Notes under the pieces: generated by a model | Database searches by the model: none | What the model saw: the letters and a program-made list of their open reading frames with translations, nothing else | What the model was told of the DNA's origin: nothing | In this document: positions 11,263 to 22,672 of the stretch, piece by piece | Position numbering within the stretch: position 1 is the first letter of the stretch | Layout of the letters: each line of letters opens with the position of its first letter | Program-made: the position numbers and the translations under genes | From: Lasioglossum baleicum | Taxonomy: Eukaryota > Arthropoda > Insecta > Hymenoptera > Halictidae | Direction: 5' to 3' | DNA length: 64,000 bases | Assembly: GCF_051020765.1 (NCBI RefSeq) | Contig: NC_134929.1 | Span: 1,514,786 to 1,578,785, forward strand

Positions 11263-14200
11263 ATGATTGTAACATGGAAAAAAATGTTGAGGTGTTTGAC
11301 AAGCATGTCAATGCTGGTGAAAACTATGGACGAGTATCACGAATGGCATCGCTCGTACATCGAGTCTCTGCAGTGCTGCATCAATTATCTATCCAGTGCA
11401 AAGGATGAATTGTCGGGAAGCATGAAATCTAGTTTAACATCAACTATGTGTCGTATGAAAACTTTAAACGTTTCATTGCACAAACGTATTTCCTCGCCGC
11501 ACACCGGTAGAGGTTTATATGATCGCGGCGGTGCGAGAGCCTCGACGCTCCGTTGGGAAAATGTCGAGTCGGCATTTAAAAGTCGCATATCGACTGGCAT
11601 CGTTATCAACGTGGAACATATCGATCCTAAACAATTTTTACAACATGCGAAACGAATGGTTACAGGCCGCGTTACAGAATTTTTAAACGTACATTCATCG
11701 CTGAAAGCTAGCGTGACGTTGGAGGCAGAATTCATGCAACACACCAACGAGGTTTCCGTGAAAAGTTTCGGCACGCGAAACGTTGCATTGTTTCGGACAA
11801 GCAATCTACGACAGTGGTATCAGAGAGACGTTGTACCAACGATTTTGACATCGTTGGAAGAGTTTCAAGAGCGAGACAGCGGGTGGGCATTGTCGAAGAT
11901 ACTGCATTTGATTGTGAACTTTAGCAAATACCAGCCATTGCAAGCCGGCTGCACCACTGAAACCTACTTGCCTCGAACGATTCAGCTGAAAAAAACGGTC
12001 GTGAATGTGAATAACAAGGATGAGGCATGCTTTTTTTGGGCGGTCGTGGTGGGTCTCTATCCGGCCAAGACAAATCCATCGCGTTTATCATCATATCCAC
12101 ACTACAAAACAGTGCTTCAAACCGAAGGTTTTCAATCGCCTATGCTGTTCAAAGACATTCGAAAATTTGAACGAAAAAACGATGTTTCCATAAACGTGTT
12201 CGAATGGGTGCGCAAGAAATGTGTAACACTTCATTTGACTGAGAAGAAACGGACAAGACATGTCAATTTGCTGTTTATCCAGAATGCTGCAAAGACGCAC
12301 GGCCATTTCGCATGTATACGAAATTTGTCAAGATTGGTTTCATCACAGCTTAGCAAGCATAAGTGCACGAAGCATATTTGTGATCGGTAAGTTGCACGTT
12401 TTTTTGTTATTTTAAATTCTTTGAAGCAAGAAAAGTTTTCTTCCCACAGGTGCCTGCAATATTTCCCTACGCTGGAGAGATTAAACATTCATACAATCGA
12501 CTGTGAACGAATGAATGATTGTGCTCTGACGCTTCCAACGAGCGAAGATAAGTGGTTACACTTTAAAAATTTTGTAAACAAAGAACAGACACCATTCATT
12601 ATCTATGTTGACTTGGAGTGTCTGCTGCTGCCTGAGGAACAGGAGGGAGAAGACCGTGCAGCACGCGTACAATATCAACAACACCACGCGTTTAGTATAG
12701 GATACTATATACATTGTCGCTACGATGAATCGGTGTGCGAGTATCAGGTTTATCGTGATAAAGCGGGATGCGCTGCATGGTTTGCAAACAGGTTGTACGA
12801 GCTGAGTCAGAAATTACAGCCGCTATTTGATAAAACGGTGCCAATGAATCCACTAACTGAAGCAGAAAAATTAAATTTTCGTATAGCCACACATTGTCAT
12901 GTCTGTGAGAAAACGTTTGAGGAAAACGATATACGAGTGCGTGATCATTGTCATTTCACGGGCGCATATCGTGGTCCAGCTCATAACGAATGCAATTTAA
13001 GCTATCAATCTTCGTACGTGATACCAGTGGTTTTCCATAATTTATCAGGCTACGATGCACATTTCATCATAAAAGAATTAGCAAATTCGTTCGAGTGACG
13101 GATAGACGTGTTACCATTGACGAAAGAGAAGTATATCTCATTCACAAAAAACGTTTCCATCGAGAGACAGCCGGGTGAAGAACGAAAGTATGTAAAGTTC
13201 TTGAAATTTCGCTTCATCGACTCATTCAAGTTCTTGAACTCAAGTCTGGACAAGCTGTCATCGTATTTAGACAAAAATAAATTACGCATCGTACAAGGTG
13301 AATTTACACATCTTTCTAACGATGATTTCAATCTGTTGACCAGAAAAGGCGTGTTTCCATACGACTATCTGGCATCGTACGATAAATTAAATGATACATG
13401 TTTACCACCGCGCGAAGCATTTTACAATCGGTTAAAGGGTAGTGAGATATCCGACGTCGATTACCTTCATGCAAATACTGTTTGGTCGCGTTTCACTATA
13501 CAAACGCTAGGAGAGTACAGTGATTTATATCTAAAATTGGATGTATTGTTGTTGGCGGATGTTTTCGAAAATTTTCGCGATGACTGTCTCGAGAATTATA
13601 AGCTTGATCCAGCACATTATTTCACGCTCCCCGGTTTCGCGTGGGATGTGATGTTGAAAATGACGAAGATTGAATTGGAGTTGTTCACCGACGTCGATAT
13701 GCTTTTGTTCGTGGAGCGAGGAATACGTGGTGGATTGAGCCAATGTTCTCACAGATATGCATATGCAAACAACAAATATTTGTCTACGCACGATTCGAGT
13801 AAACCATCCACCTACTTAATGTATTTTGACGTGAATAATTTGTATGGTTGGGCCATGTCGCAACCTCTACCGCACAGAGACTTTCGATGGGTGGAGGATA
13901 TTGATAATTTCAACATTGAATCCATTCCAATCGATAGCCCTGTAGGATACATTTTGGAGGTTGATTTAGAGTATCCACGCGAAATTCACGATGCTCACGC
14001 AGATCTTCCATTTTGTCCAAGTCACGATGCAGCAACCAGCTCGAGTCAAAGAAAGTTGCTGGCAACACTTCGCAATAAGGAGCGATATGTTATACATTAT
14101 CGATACCTCCAGCAAAGTTTAAAACATAATCTGAAATTGAAGAAAATTCATCGAATTCTAGAGTTTCAACAGTCGCGATGGTTGCACGAATATATCGACT

Positions 14201-15042
14201 TGAATACAAAATTACGCACTAACGCAACTAACGATTTTTCAAAGAATTTGTTCAAATTAATGAACAATGCTGTGTTTGGAAAAACGATGGAGAACGTTCG
14301 AAATCATGCGATCGTGAAATTACTTTCTCGATGGAATGGTAGACACGGAGTTGAACGATTGATAGCTAGACCAAATTTTCACAGTTATACAGTGTTTTCC
14401 AAAGACTTCGTCGCGATTCAGATGAAAAAGCTGCTCGTTAAATTTTACAAGCCCATCTACGTAGGCATGTCCATATTGGATATATCAAAATTTCATTTAT
14501 ACACTTTTCATTACGAGTACATGTATCCAAAATTCCAGCAAAATTGTAAGATTTTATACACGGATACGGATAGTCTGATATATGAAATCACTTGCGATGA
14601 CGCGTACGAGACGCTGCTGAAACGTGATATCCATCGATATGACACCAGTAATTATACAGTGAACAACGTTTACGGTGTTCCGATTGCAAACAAGAAACAA
14701 CTAGGATTGATGAAGGATGAGAATGGTGGTAAAATCATGACAGAGTTCGTAGGACTTTGTTCGAAAATGTATGCGATTCGCGTGCATGATGATTGCGAAA
14801 CCAAAAAGATCAAAGGCATTAGGACAAACGTTACCGCTCGAGATATAAGTTTCGAAGACTATGTCGAATGTCTTAATAATCATACCGAAAAGAGTGTTAG
14901 CAGTAATTGTATAGCGTCTGTACGACATCAGGTGTATTCGATGTCGGAAATAAAATTAGCATTGAGTCCGTACGACGATAAGCGATATATTTGTAATAAT
15001 TTAATCAATACTCTTCCTTGGGGGCATTACAGTATCAATTGA
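11263..15042 (+). pseudogene. polB: Polinton B family B DNA polymerase with one intron and one nonsense codon
   Basis: A protein-primed family B DNA polymerase. Exon 1 is 11263-12386, the intron 12387-12449 (63 bp, GTAAGT...CCCACAG), and exon 2 12450-15042. The phases match, giving 1,239 codons including the terminal stop. The N-terminal region (about 375 residues) is the kind that precedes insect polinton polymerases, ending in a Cys-rich KCTKHICDR run across the splice. Then come exonuclease I (YVDLEC), an HNH/endonuclease VII-like cluster (CHVCEKTF...DHCH...AHNECN), exonuclease II (FHNLSGYDAHFI), exonuclease III (LYLKLDVLLL), and polymerase motifs A (DVNNLYGWAM), B (KLMNNAVFGKT) and C (YTDTDS). 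One in-frame TGA at 13096-13098, inside the exonuclease domain, is the only lesion I see. It is better preserved than the Polinton A copy. The LTR array lies 400 bp downstream. Confidence 0.93.
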
Positions 15043-15443
15043 GAAATTTTTATCTATAAAAAGAAAAAAAGTATGGAGACGCATCCTATGAAAACATTAT
15101 ATTCTATGCGCTTCAGATTGGGAAGTAGGAGGATTGTTTTTTAAATAAAAAATACATCTTAATTCAAAAATGCTTTTTATTATAAAAAAAAATTTTATTA
15201 CATTAAGTAGGATTGAGTAGTAGATTGAGAAGTATGAGGGATTGTTTTTCAATAAATCATAATTTAAAAAAAAAAATGATTTTTATTATAAAAAATTTTT
15301 TACATTTTTAAAATTTTTAAAACATTACTTCAAAATATTGACTGGGTTGAGGGATTCCTTTTTTTATGATACCAATTATTGCTCATTGATGTCCTGAAAA
15401 GAAAAAAAGTTTTTTAATATTAATAATTTTTTTTAAATTAATA
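15043..15443. other. AT-rich intergenic stretch in Polinton B
   Basis: About 400 bp between the polB stop and the first LTR. It holds A/T runs and two imperfect copies of a GAAGTA(T)GAGGGATTGTTTTT...AATAAA-like block. It probably supplies polB polyadenylation. I see no gene. The last four bases, AATA, are the LTR-array target duplication. Confidence 0.6.
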
Positions 15444-17145
15444 TGTAACGTCGTACCGACGTCTTGCGTCGGCCTCCTTCATACGAGCAAATTCTCGCCG
15501 TATATACATATATATACATATCCCCGTGAGCGCGAACATAGGGAATCGGAAAAGACGCAATAGTCACCGGTACAAGCGGACGCCAGCATGGCAACCGCGA
15601 GTACAGGTGTACGTACATCTAAACCGTCGCCTCGTTCAAACAGCGAAAAGTATACATCGACGACAACATATTCGTCCGTACCTCGTACGATTTAGACAAA
15701 GGACTTCACGGTTCACCGAATCCCTATGGTCCGCGCTCTCATTATAAATAAGACGAAATCGCGCGAATCGCTCTCTTCTAGTTCAAATTCTCTTCTAGTT
15801 CAAGCTCTCTTCTAGTTCAAATTCTCTTCTAGTTCAGACCCGCTTCCAGTTCAGACTCTCTTCTAGTTCACTCTCTTCCAGTTTCGGAATTCTACTAATT
15901 CAGTTCTCTCGCGTCTTCAATCGAATTCAGTTCGACTCAGTCTTTTCTCGCGTTTTCGGACTCTATTTCAGATCGTTCACGATATTCAGGTCGTATTGCT
16001 CCTTACCATTTACACTATTTCTTTATATATCATTTGGTTCTAAATTGTTATTCGAGTCTGCTCGTAGATTATTATTACGTATTTACAGATATTATTCTGG
16101 TTTATTGGTCGTACGAGGTTACTCGTAAACCGTCACCGTTATTTTGTTGTACGAGCTTACTCGCATTATCATTCCAAATTTATAATTACTATTTTCGTGC
16201 TATCTTGTTTATGCGATTTTGCTCGCTTTATTATTCACATTTCAATTGTTAATTTTGTGTTATTTGGCTTATACGAGCTTGCTCGCATTACTATTCGTAT
16301 TGATAACTATTATCTAGTGCTATTTTGTTGTACGAGCTTGCTCGCATTATAATTAAGGCTGATAATTCTTATTTTTGTGCCATTTTGCTTTGTATGAGCT
16401 CGCTCGTAACCTGCTTGTTACTATTCTGTGCTATATATCTCGTTCGAGCTCGCTAGCGAACCGACATTGTATTTGGTTCACGAGTTCTGCTCGCAAGTCT
16501 TATTCTTGTACATATTCTGATTCATTATATTCTGTCTGTTTAAACCATCTATTTCGCAGCTTATTCAGCAACACCTTGCTCCTCGATATCTTCCACTTCT
16601 AAAGTGTCGTTCCCAGTGACCGGTTAAAGTGATCGCGAGTGTGTGCGTGTGTGTGTGCGCGTCTCCGGGTTGTTCAATCCCGATCGGTCCGTCGACCGAT
16701 TCCTCACATCCCTCACATTCCTCACATTCGTTCCTATAACCCCTAAAATTGGTGTATCAATCGTGTACGTCTGAGCCCAGAGGGTGCTCGGTACCGAGAG
16801 AACACTAATTTCCCTTCGGTCGAGAATCCTGTCACGAATCGAACAACCCACGCGCTCGGACGAGTCACACACAACACGCCCACATAGTGACACTCTGATC
16901 GCAGGGAGCTGTCACCGTCATCGCGCAGTTCGTCGCTCCGTCGCGACATCCCCGCCGGACGACGTCCATTCATTTCCCTCTTCGCCCCTTTTCAACAACG
17001 ACGAACGCCGGTATCGGGTCCCTGATCAGACGTGGACGTTACGCGCCACGTGGATCTAAGATCGTCTTAAGTAAATTGGTCCGGTTACGTCCCCGCCCCG
17101 TCTGGGCGTCGTTTCGTCGGATCATATCCGACCCGGGACGTAACA
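15444..17145 (+). repeat. Gag-only element LTR, copy 1
   Basis: 1,702 bp, TGTAACGTCG...GGGACGTAACA, with near-inverted ends TGT(A/T)ACGTC. TATAAATAA at about 15743 is a likely TATA box. Downstream is a run of TCTTCTAGTTCA-type repeats (about 15770-15870), then nine CGAG-N4-CTCG-type hairpins between 16053 and 16493 at roughly 60-bp spacing, and a GTGTGTGCGTGTGTGTGTG stretch near 16638. Confidence 0.93.
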
Positions 17146-17157
17146 GGAGGTTATTTT

Positions 17158-17173
17158 TGGCGCAGTCGGTAGG
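17158..17173 (+). promoter_or_regulatory. Primer-binding site, gag-only element copy 1
   Basis: TGGCGCAGTCGGTAGG begins 12 bp after the LTR. This looks like the tRNA-primed sites of insect Ty3/gypsy elements of the 17.6/297 kind; that match is from memory. The same site lies at 22542-22557 in the second unit. Confidence 0.6.
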
Positions 17174-17288
17174 ACACGACGATCGCCGAATAAAACCGGT
17201 CGTTGGTTGTTGAAGTTTTAATCCGAATTCTTCTTCTTTCTCGCCCCTTAGGCGGCCTATACATGTATCCCGACCTCTTCTTTTCACG

Positions 17289-20195
17289 ATGGATTCCGCT
17301 GAATCAAAATTGAATTCGAACGTGCCCTCACCCCTCTCTTCCTCGGACCTGTTCGCGTTCCAATTGGAACTCGCCAGGAAAGAAGCCATCCTTCAAGAGC
17401 GCGCCGCCGCCCTTGAAACCGCGGCGAGCCTACGCGAGTCAAAACAACGCGCGCGTGAAAATGAACTATTAGCAATGCGTCGCGACCTTCATGAGATGCG
17501 GATGAACCACCTTGACTCGAACGCTGCACGCTTCCGCCCCCGCTACGATTCAACCCCCTTTACCGAAGCTCCTCGCCCAGACCCTGTGAATTTCACTGTT
17601 AAGCAAGCAGTAGAATTCATACCCACCTTCGATGGCAGTAATATGACCGTCCTACAATTCATCCGAGCGTGCAAACGCGCACGCGAGGTCATACCCGCGT
17701 ACGCAGAACACACGCTGACCAAACTCGTCTGCAACAAGCTCCGCGGTCGCGCCTACGCGGCCGTGGAGGACGAAGATTGCTCCACTATTTCAGACCTCTG
17801 CAGCCGTCTTAAAGACGTGCTGGGTCCCCATCGCTTCGTTGACCAGTACCGAGGCGAACTGGCAAGCATCTCGCAGCGGCCCACCGAACACGTGCTCGAC
17901 TTTATCAGTCGCGTAAAAGACTTACGCACCGCGATCCTCGATTGCCACCGCGACGGGACCAACGTCGACGATATCGACACCCTTACTATAGACAGTTTCA
18001 TTCGCGGCCTTATCCCCACGTTACGCGCCGAGGTCCGCCCGTTTCGAAATGAGCCGTTACGAATCGTTTTCGACGAGGCCATTTCCGCCTATAAACAATA
18101 CGAACTCGATAAACTCCGATACCAAGAACCCCTTCGCGACGATTATCGCCGCGCACATTTTTCAGAGGCACGTTCCTCTACGCCCAATCACCGCGATTAT
18201 TATTCCCCCGAGCCTCGACGTCGCACCCCCGAGAATCGCGACCAATATCATCCCCCTCCTCGCGAACTTCGCGAATCTCACAAACCCCGCAATCGTACGC
18301 CTGAACGTCGCGACTACTACGGCTACCCTCCCCGCGACGAATACGATTCGCGTAGTCCTACTTTTGAGCGACGAACGACGTCGGGTTTTGACCGACCCAC
18401 GCCCGCGTACCGCGAACCCTGGCGTACCGCGGATCCTTCATATTCTGTAAACGCGTCTCGACCCCTCCCGCCTCCGCGCCGATACGAACCCCCGCAGAAC
18501 AGACAGCGAGCCGAAATCTCTTTCGCAAATCAACCAGTCGTGCGCAATAACGTCTCTATTCCGTTCCCAAATCCGTGCGAGCACACGGTTGAGGCCCGTA
18601 CCGTAGCGTGCGTCACCGTCAATGTAAATAGTCCAAATACCGGGCACATTTCTCGCCTAGATGTTAAACCGAGCGTAGTTTTAGGTGACTGCCGAGTCAC
18701 AAACAATCGCGGAAAGGCCAGCCCACGGTGCAGCGTTGCACTGACCGAAGCGGCGACCTCCTCCCTACCGGTACTGAAGGTAGAAGAGATCGAAGCCCAC
18801 CCTTTCTATTCCCACCCCAAACCCATTTCTGATTCCGGATCAGTTTCGGAACAGTTTACTAATTTCACATCTCGCACGAGCCGGTCGTGCGAGTCGATCG
18901 ACATCGATCAGCTCGCGCCAAACCCAAAATCCGAATCCGCTTCGGATTGTTTTATTTCTATTTCAAATTCAAAATCCGAATCCGCTTCGGATTATTTTAT
19001 TGCTAACTCAAACTCAAAATCCGAATCCGCTTCGGATCATTCTAATTCTAATTCAAATTCAAAATCCGAATCCGCTTCGGATTACTCTAATCCTAATTCA
19101 AACTCAATATCCGAATCGGTTTCGGATCATTCTATTTCAAACTCGAATCCAAAGTCCGAATCGGCTTCGGATAATTCTATTTCTAATTCAAATCCACAGT
19201 CCGAAACTGGTTCGGACCATCTCGCTACATCTCGTACGACTCGACCGTACGAGTCGATCAAAAATGATCACCTCGCGCCAATTCCAGACCTCGAAGCAAA
19301 GAGAGTTCATTTCTCCCCACAAGATGCTACTCCGAGTATGACAGAACTCTGCGAAACAATCCCACTGACTCATCTCAATCCAGATGAGATTGAAAAGGTA
19401 AAATCTTTACCACGAGACAACCACGATCTCTCCTATCTCCAGAAAGATCGACGTGGAAACGCCCACGCATGCGAACGCGAAATCCTCGCCACTAGCGATA
19501 CCGTTTCTCGTGTTCACCAATACCAAGCCCCGCCAACCCACGAGGAAATCATAAACGACAAAATCACAGAAATACCAAATGCTGCTTCGACACAAATTCC
19601 AGACTATGCGCATAGAATTTCCTCTTGGATTGCGCGGAGGAAGTCAAAGAAGCGTCGCGACAAATTAAACAGGCTATCCAAGGAAAATGTACAGCCTGGA
19701 AATATAAACGATCGACATTCGCGCGTCCCAGTAGTTCGCAACAGACGCCGAGGATACCTGTTGTCAACTACCAACGGAACCTGCTTCAGTCTACGCTCCG
19801 TGGGAACACCGTACATCACGCCGCCCGCCCAAATCACCCAAACCCAACCAAGCTCAACGATCTCCCGTAGCCTCATACTGCCCGGCAAGATCCGAAACGA
19901 TGGCCGTAGCATTGGAACCTCACACGGTGACTCCTCCAATTCACCTGCAATCCGGACAAGCCTGTCCCTTCCAAAAAGGAAACTGCCTCGACTCGCAGGA
20001 TGGCCCTACGTTTTGAGACACAACACGCCAAATCTCTGCAGAGCATATCATGGCTGTGCTATTTCATCCGAGAAGGCAGCCCAGTACACGAGCCGATTCG
20101 ACGAGTTCCCTGGTTACAAGGGGACCATATTCTCCGATTCCAATGGAACGAAGATGTGCAGGGCGTGCAGCCTCCACCTTCGTGGAACCCTGTAA
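17289..20195 (+). CDS. gag: Gag protein, copy 1
   Basis: A 968-residue open frame, the only large protein of the element. An N-terminal helical segment (FQLELARKEAILQERAA) precedes a retrotransposon Gag domain (about 100-280: VEFIPTFDGSNMTVLQFIRA ... GRAYAAVEDED ... EHVLDFISRVKDLRTAI). An Arg/Tyr/Pro-rich nucleic-acid-binding-like region follows (about 295-395), and then a Ser/Asn region with seven 15-residue repeats around SESASD (coded at about 18930-19215). The tail has a CxxC pair (MCRACS). No protease or RT follows. The TAA at 20193-20195 is in frame with the next ORF at 20205. It would form virus-like particles carrying its own RNA, an inference from the Gag family. Confidence 0.88.
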   Translation: MDSAESKLNSNVPSPLSSSDLFAFQLELARKEAILQERAAALETAASLRESKQRARENELLAMRRDLHEMRMNHLDSNAARFRPRYDSTPFTEAPRPDPVNFTVKQAVEFIPTFDGSNMTVLQFIRACKRAREVIPAYAEHTLTKLVCNKLRGRAYAAVEDEDCSTISDLCSRLKDVLGPHRFVDQYRGELASISQRPTEHVLDFISRVKDLRTAILDCHRDGTNVDDIDTLTIDSFIRGLIPTLRAEVRPFRNEPLRIVFDEAISAYKQYELDKLRYQEPLRDDYRRAHFSEARSSTPNHRDYYSPEPRRRTPENRDQYHPPPRELRESHKPRNRTPERRDYYGYPPRDEYDSRSPTFERRTTSGFDRPTPAYREPWRTADPSYSVNASRPLPPPRRYEPPQNRQRAEISFANQPVVRNNVSIPFPNPCEHTVEARTVACVTVNVNSPNTGHISRLDVKPSVVLGDCRVTNNRGKASPRCSVALTEAATSSLPVLKVEEIEAHPFYSHPKPISDSGSVSEQFTNFTSRTSRSCESIDIDQLAPNPKSESASDCFISISNSKSESASDYFIANSNSKSESASDHSNSNSNSKSESASDYSNPNSNSISESVSDHSISNSNPKSESASDNSISNSNPQSETGSDHLATSRTTRPYESIKNDHLAPIPDLEAKRVHFSPQDATPSMTELCETIPLTHLNPDEIEKVKSLPRDNHDLSYLQKDRRGNAHACEREILATSDTVSRVHQYQAPPTHEEIINDKITEIPNAASTQIPDYAHRISSWIARRKSKKRRDKLNRLSKENVQPGNINDRHSRVPVVRNRRRGYLLSTTNGTCFSLRSVGTPYITPPAQITQTQPSSTISRSLILPGKIRNDGRSIGTSHGDSSNSPAIRTSLSLPKRKLPRLAGWPYVLRHNTPNLCRAYHGCAISSEKAAQYTSRFDEFPGYKGTIFSDSNGTKMCRACSLHLRGTL

Positions 20196-20204
20196 ACTAC
20201 AAAA

Positions 20205-20618
20205 ATGCCCATACCGGCTGGCAATAGCCATGACCAAGGTCGTATTCTGGGACAGCCAGCACCTACTCCTGAAGAGAAAGCCGTCAGGTTCAGCTCTCCC
20301 TTTGACTGGCACCAGTGCTACCGGGGAACTGTCTACTCCGACACCAAAGGCCGGGACGTCTGCCAGCGTTGCAGCCCACACATACAAGGGACCGGAGAGG
20401 CGTTCCACATCCACTCCATTCAGTGGATCAGGTGGATGAGAAACACTTGCGCGAATTGCAAGGGCCCGCTGTTTCGTACGCAACCCCCGTTGGACTGCGG
20501 CGAATGCGGGGAACGGCTGAGCATCGTTGTGGCCGAAACGATCTTCAGGAACAGTCCACACGTTGAGGAGCTCCGGCAATATCTGCTACCACCGAGAGCC
20601 AACAGTCCAGCGCCCTAA
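20205..20618 (+). CDS. Cys-rich second ORF, gag-only element copy 1
   Basis: 137 residues, in the same frame as Gag and separated from it by one TAA and three codons, so it could be a readthrough extension or a separate protein. It shows CxxC pairs (VCQRCS, CANCKG, CGECGE), a zinc-ribbon-like arrangement. The segment YRGTVYSDTKGRDVCQRCS repeats the pattern of the Gag tail (YKGTIFSDSNGTKMCRACS), so the two are duplicated modules. Function unknown; RNA binding is a guess. Confidence 0.6.
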   Translation: MPIPAGNSHDQGRILGQPAPTPEEKAVRFSSPFDWHQCYRGTVYSDTKGRDVCQRCSPHIQGTGEAFHIHSIQWIRWMRNTCANCKGPLFRTQPPLDCGECGERLSIVVAETIFRNSPHVEELRQYLLPPRANSPAP

Positions 20619-20816
20619 TGCCACTTCGTCGTCTGGTAGGGCATCGCGCCCGAAGAGCCCCCCCCGGAAAGTCGCCATCCCGAGGAGGAAGGTGTGACGT
20701 CGTCCGACGTTGGATTTGGAGTTTCCCCAGCTGACCCCACCCCCCCCCCCCATACTCGACAATCGCCAGCAGCATCCGCGTTTCGCCACATTCCCGCCGG
20801 AAAAATTCGCGCCCCC

Positions 20817-20827
20817 AAGGGGTAAGG
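20817..20827 (+). promoter_or_regulatory. Polypurine tract, gag-only element copy 1
   Basis: AAGGGGTAAGG lies directly before the second LTR and is the expected plus-strand primer. The same run precedes the third LTR at 26201-26211. Confidence 0.6.
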
Positions 20828-22529
20828 TGTAACGTCGTACCGACGTCTTGCGTCGGCCTCCTTCATACGAGCAAATTCTCGCCGTATATACATATATATA
20901 CATATCCCCGTGAGCGCGAACATAGGGAATCGGAAAAGACGCAATAGTCACCGGTACAAGCGGACGCCAGCATGGCAACCGCGAGTACAGGTGTACGTAC
21001 ATCTAAACCGTCGCCTCGTTCAAACAGCGAAAAGTATACATCGACGACAACATATTCGTCCGTACCTCGTACGATTTAGACAAAGGACTTCACGGTTCAC
21101 CGAATCCCTATGGTCCGCGCTCTCATTATAAATAAGACGAAATCGCGCGAATCGCTCTCTTCTAGTTCAAATTCTCTTCTAGTTCAAGCTCTCTTCTAGT
21201 TCAAATTCTCTTCTAGTTCAGACCCGCTTCCAGTTCAGACTCTCTTCTAGTTCACTCTCTTCCAGTTTCGGAATTCTACTAATTCAGTTCTCTCGCGTCT
21301 TCAATCGAATTCAGTTCGACTCAGTCTTTTCTCGCGTTTTCGGACTCTATTTCAGATCGTTCACGATATTCAGGTCGTATTGCTCCTTACCATTTACACT
21401 ATTTCTTTATATATCATTTGGTTCTAAATTGTTATTCGAGTCTGCTCGTAGATTATTATTACGTATTTACAGATATTATTCTGGTTTATTGGTCGTACGA
21501 GGTTACTCGTAAACCGTCACCGTTATTTTGTTGTACGAGCTTACTCGCATTATCATTCCAAATTTATAATTACTATTTTCGTGCTATCTTGTTTATGCGA
21601 TTTTGCTCGCTTTATTATTCACATTTCAATTGTTAATTTTGTGTTATTTGGCTTATACGAGCTTGCTCGCATTACTATTCGTATTGATAACTATTATCTA
21701 GTGCTATTTTGTTGTACGAGCTTGCTCGCATTATAATTAAGGCTGATAATTCTTATTTTTGTGCCATTTTGCTTTGTATGAGCTCGCTCGTAACCTGCTT
21801 GTTACTATTCTGTGCTATATATCTCGTTCGAGCTCGCTAGCGAACCGACATTGTATTTGGTTCACGAGTTCTGCTCGCAAGTCTTATTCTTGTACATATT
21901 CTGATTCATTATATTCTGTCTGTTTAAACCATCTATTTCGCAGCTTATTCAGCAACACCTTGCTCCTCGATATCTTCCACTTCTAAAGTGTCGTTCCCAG
22001 TGACCGGTTAAAGTGATCGCGAGTGTGTGCGTGTGTGTGTGCGCGTCTCCGGGTTGTTCAATCCCGATCGGTCCGTCGACCGATTCCTCACATCCCTCAC
22101 ATTCCTCACATTCGTTCCTATAACCCCTAAAATTGGTGTATCAATCGTGTACGTCTGAGCCCAGAGGGTGCTCGGTACCGAGAGAACACTAATTTCCCTT
22201 CGGTCGAGAATCCTGTCACGAATCGAACAACCCACGCGCTCGGACGAGTCACACACAACACGCCCACATAGTGACACTCTGATCGCAGGGAGCTGTCACC
22301 GTCATCGCGCAGTTCGTCGCTCCGTCGCGACATCCCCGCCGGACGACGTCCATTCATTTCCCTCTTCGCCCCTTTTCAACAACGACGAACGCCGGTATCG
22401 GGTCCCTGATCAGACGTGGACGTTACGCGCCACGTGGATCTAAGATCGTCTTAAGTAAATTGGTCCGGTTACGTCCCCGCCCCGTCTGGGCGTCGTTTCG
22501 TCGGATCATATCCGACCCGGGACGTAACA
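20828..22529 (+). repeat. Gag-only element LTR, copy 2 (shared by both units)
   Basis: 1,702 bp. It matches the first LTR at every point I compared, including the hairpin array. It serves as 3' LTR of the first unit and 5' LTR of the second. Confidence 0.95.
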
Positions 22530-22672
22530 GGAGGTTATTTTTGGCGCAGTCGGTAGGACACGACGATCGCCGAATAAAACCGGTCGTTGGTTGTTGAAGT
22601 TTTAATCCGAATTCTTCTTCTTTCTCGCCCCTTAGGCGGCCTATACATGTATCCCGACCTCTTCTTTTCACG

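Noticed and set aside
20064..20579. A 171-residue minus-strand frame in the gag-only element
   Set aside because: It is antisense to Gag and the Cys-rich ORF, whose Cys motifs are meaningful; the antisense frame has none.
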